This document shows positions 6,109 through 7,419 of a stretch of 7,419 nucleotides of DNA, piece after piece. A model generated the notes under the pieces. The model was not told the DNA's origin. It did no database searches and was given only the letters and a program-made list of their open reading frames with translations. Source of the DNA: Novosphingobium sp. UBA6722. GTDB taxonomy: Bacteria; Pseudomonadota; Alphaproteobacteria; Sphingomonadales; Sphingomonadaceae. The stretch lies in assembly GCA_002454125.1 (NCBI GenBank), contig DKII01000102.1, positions 1 through 7,419 of the forward strand, given 5' to 3'. A program made the translations under genes and the position numbers. Position 1 is the first letter of the stretch. Every line of letters starts with the position of its first letter.

Positions 6109-6122
6109 GGGGGAGACTTCCG

Positions 6123-7100
6123 ATGGCTATCAAGACCCGCATCACCGAACTGCTCGAGATCGAGCATCCGATTGTCCAGGGCGGCATGCAGTGGGTGGGG
6201 GTGGCCGAAATGGCCAGCGCCGTATCCAATGCCGGGGGCCTGGGCATCCTGACCGGCCTGACCCAGCCCAGCGCCGAGGCGCTCGCTGCCGAGATCGAGC
6301 GCTGCCGCGGCATGACCGACAAGCCGTTCGGCGTGAACATGACCGTGTTCCCCACGATCAACCCGCCAGACTACAAGGCCTATACCCAGGCGATCATCGA
6401 TAGCGGGGTGAAGATCGTCGAGACCGCCGGCACGCCCGCCGTGCGCGAGCTGTGGGAAATGATGAAGCCACACGGCATCAAGATCTTGCACAAGTGCACC
6501 GCAGTGCGCCACGCGCTCTCGGCCGAACGCGCCGGGGTCGACGTGATCTCGATCGACGGCTTCGAATGCGCCGGTCACCCCGGTGAGGACGACATTCCCG
6601 GCCTGATCCTGATCCCCGCCGCCGCCGACAAGGTGAAGATCCCGATGCTCGCCTCAGGCGGCTTTGGTGATGGGCGCGGCCTGGCCGCAGCACTCGCGCT
6701 GGGCGCCGACGGGATCAACATGGGCACGCGCTTTACCGCGACGGTCGAAGCGCCGATCCACCAGGCGTTCAAGGACGCGATGGTCGCGGGCGATGAACGC
6801 TCGACCGACCTGATCTTCCGCACCTTCCGCAATACCGCGCGGGTGGCGAAGAACGAGATCAGCCAGCAGGTCGTCGCGGCCGAGCGCGAGGGCAAGGACT
6901 TCAGCGCCGTGGCCGACCTGGTCAAGGGCGTGCGCGGCCGCGAAGGACTGCAGACCGGCGATACCAACCACGGCATCTGGTCGGCCGGCATGATCCAGGG
7001 CCTGATCCACGACATCCCGACTTGCGAAGTGCTGGTCAGTCGGATCGTCAAGGACGCCGAGGCGATCATCAAGGGCCGCCTGGCCGGGATGGTGAGCTAG
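6123..7100 (+). CDS. nitronate monooxygenase-like FMN-dependent oxidoreductase (NPD family)
   Basis: This 325-residue TIM-barrel flavoprotein belongs to the 2-nitropropane dioxygenase/nitronate monooxygenase family. Visible motifs are IEHPIVQGGMQWVG (13-26), ASAVSNAGGLGIL (31-43), KPFGVNMTV (67-75), the ECAGHPG segment with His152 at the catalytic-histidine position of class I enzymes, and the FMN phosphate-binding run ASGGFGDGRGLAAAL (177-191) with ADGINMGTRF (195-204). The length is normal for class I enzymes. Known members oxidise alkyl nitronates with FMN and oxygen. Family annotation often overreaches, though: the mycobacterial relative IpdC lies in a steroid-ring degradation cluster and acts in that pathway. 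Its place right behind three acyl-CoA dehydrogenases, with a strong AGGGGGAG site at 6108-6115 and 14 bases of spacing, suggests that it too handles a CoA-linked intermediate. That is an inference. Its TAG stop shares a CTAG with the stop of the convergent gene. Confidence 0.88.
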   Translation: MAIKTRITELLEIEHPIVQGGMQWVGVAEMASAVSNAGGLGILTGLTQPSAEALAAEIERCRGMTDKPFGVNMTVFPTINPPDYKAYTQAIIDSGVKIVETAGTPAVRELWEMMKPHGIKILHKCTAVRHALSAERAGVDVISIDGFECAGHPGEDDIPGLILIPAAADKVKIPMLASGGFGDGRGLAAALALGADGINMGTRFTATVEAPIHQAFKDAMVAGDERSTDLIFRTFRNTARVAKNEISQQVVAAEREGKDFSAVADLVKGVRGREGLQTGDTNHGIWSAGMIQGLIHDIPTCEVLVSRIVKDAEAIIKGRLAGMVS

Positions 7101-7419
7101 GCGAAACTCCAGGTCCGTAAGGGTTCGCCAGCGGTAATCGTGCCGCTGGCCCCCACGGGCTCGGCGCCTTCACCCTGCAGCCGCGCGATCGTTGCTGCGT
7201 CAGTCGCCGGCACATTCGCCAGCGTCCGCTTGCCTTCACCCGTCCGCGCCACGACCACGCCTGAGCGCGGCTGGCCTTCACGGTCGTAGAACACGGTATA
7301 GCTCTCGACCGTCGCAGCGCCGGTATAGTCGTGATCCAGCTCTGGCACCGGGCCGCGTGCGGCATCGGCCTCGGCCTGGAAATCGTAGGAGCGGGGGAAG
7401 CTCGCCGCCGGGATCGGCT
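7097..7419 (-). CDS. C-terminal part of a thiolase-like acetyl-CoA acetyltransferase (cut by window edge)
   Basis: The 106 visible residues end at TAG (7097-7099 on the complement) and stay open to the right edge, so the gene starts outside the window. The segment reads TGAATVESYTVFYDREGQP, then GVVVARTGEGKRTLANVP, then EPVGASGTI and RTWSFA. This strand pattern (E-x-YTV-x-YDR-x-G, R-x-x-AN-x-P, PVG-x-x-G) is the small beta-rich OB-like C-terminal domain found on a class of acetyl-CoA acetyltransferase/thiolase-like proteins linked to lipid and steroid catabolism. The thiolase core with its cysteine is not in view, so catalytic competence cannot be judged. It faces the nitronate-monooxygenase-like gene tail to tail with overlapping stop codons. 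The family call rests on this domain alone and is moderately sure. The alternative is a free-standing OB-fold protein of the DUF35 type. Confidence 0.6.
   Translation of the reverse strand, partial: PIPAASFPRSYDFQAEADAARGPVPELDHDYTGAATVESYTVFYDREGQPRSGVVVARTGEGKRTLANVPATDAATIARLQGEGAEPVGASGTITAGEPLRTWSFA

Overview
The window looks like a chromosomal piece of a high-GC alphaproteobacterium, most likely a sphingomonad (Novosphingobium, Sphingobium, Sphingopyxis or a relative). The clues are the GC-rich codon use, an OmpA-family protein whose exported N-terminal half is of the kind common in that group, short IVV-x-G motifs just after the signal peptides, and a dispersed intergenic repeat of the CATTGCGAGGAGCG type. 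This assignment comes from family recognition by eye, not from a search.

Left part (1-2398), all on the minus strand: the N-terminal 191 residues of an OmpA-family outer membrane protein, cut by the window edge; an exported protein of unknown function (307 aa, two cysteines, a glycine-rich loop); and a 228-residue VOC-fold (glyoxalase/extradiol dioxygenase superfamily) metalloprotein. A weak hairpin terminator separates the VOC gene from the exported protein.

Centre (2399-2563): a divergent control region. It has plausible promoters in both directions and an 18-bp AT-rich palindrome, TTTAATC-N4-GATTAAA, which is the best candidate for a repressor operator in the window.

Right part (2564-7100), all on the plus strand: an apparent catabolic operon of three acyl-CoA dehydrogenases and a nitronate-monooxygenase-like FMN protein. 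The first two dehydrogenase genes overlap by ATGA. They look like the two unlike subunits of a heteromeric enzyme: the first is short with a degenerate flavin signature and no recognisable catalytic base, and the second carries the base. A dispersed repeat lies between the second and third dehydrogenases. The flavoprotein gene meets a minus-strand gene tail to tail, with both TAG stops inside one CTAG palindrome. That gene encodes the C-terminal domain of a thiolase-like acetyl-CoA acetyltransferase and runs off the right edge.

Together the plus-strand genes, the divergent VOC gene and the convergent thiolase-like gene suggest CoA-linked breakdown of a branched, cyclic or long-chain substrate, as in steroid or terpenoid catabolic clusters. 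The substrate cannot be read from the sequence. I see no RNA gene, CRISPR array, transposase or phage gene, and no clearly undescribed system. The most interesting items are the putative heteromeric dehydrogenase pair, the operator palindrome and the unknown exported protein.
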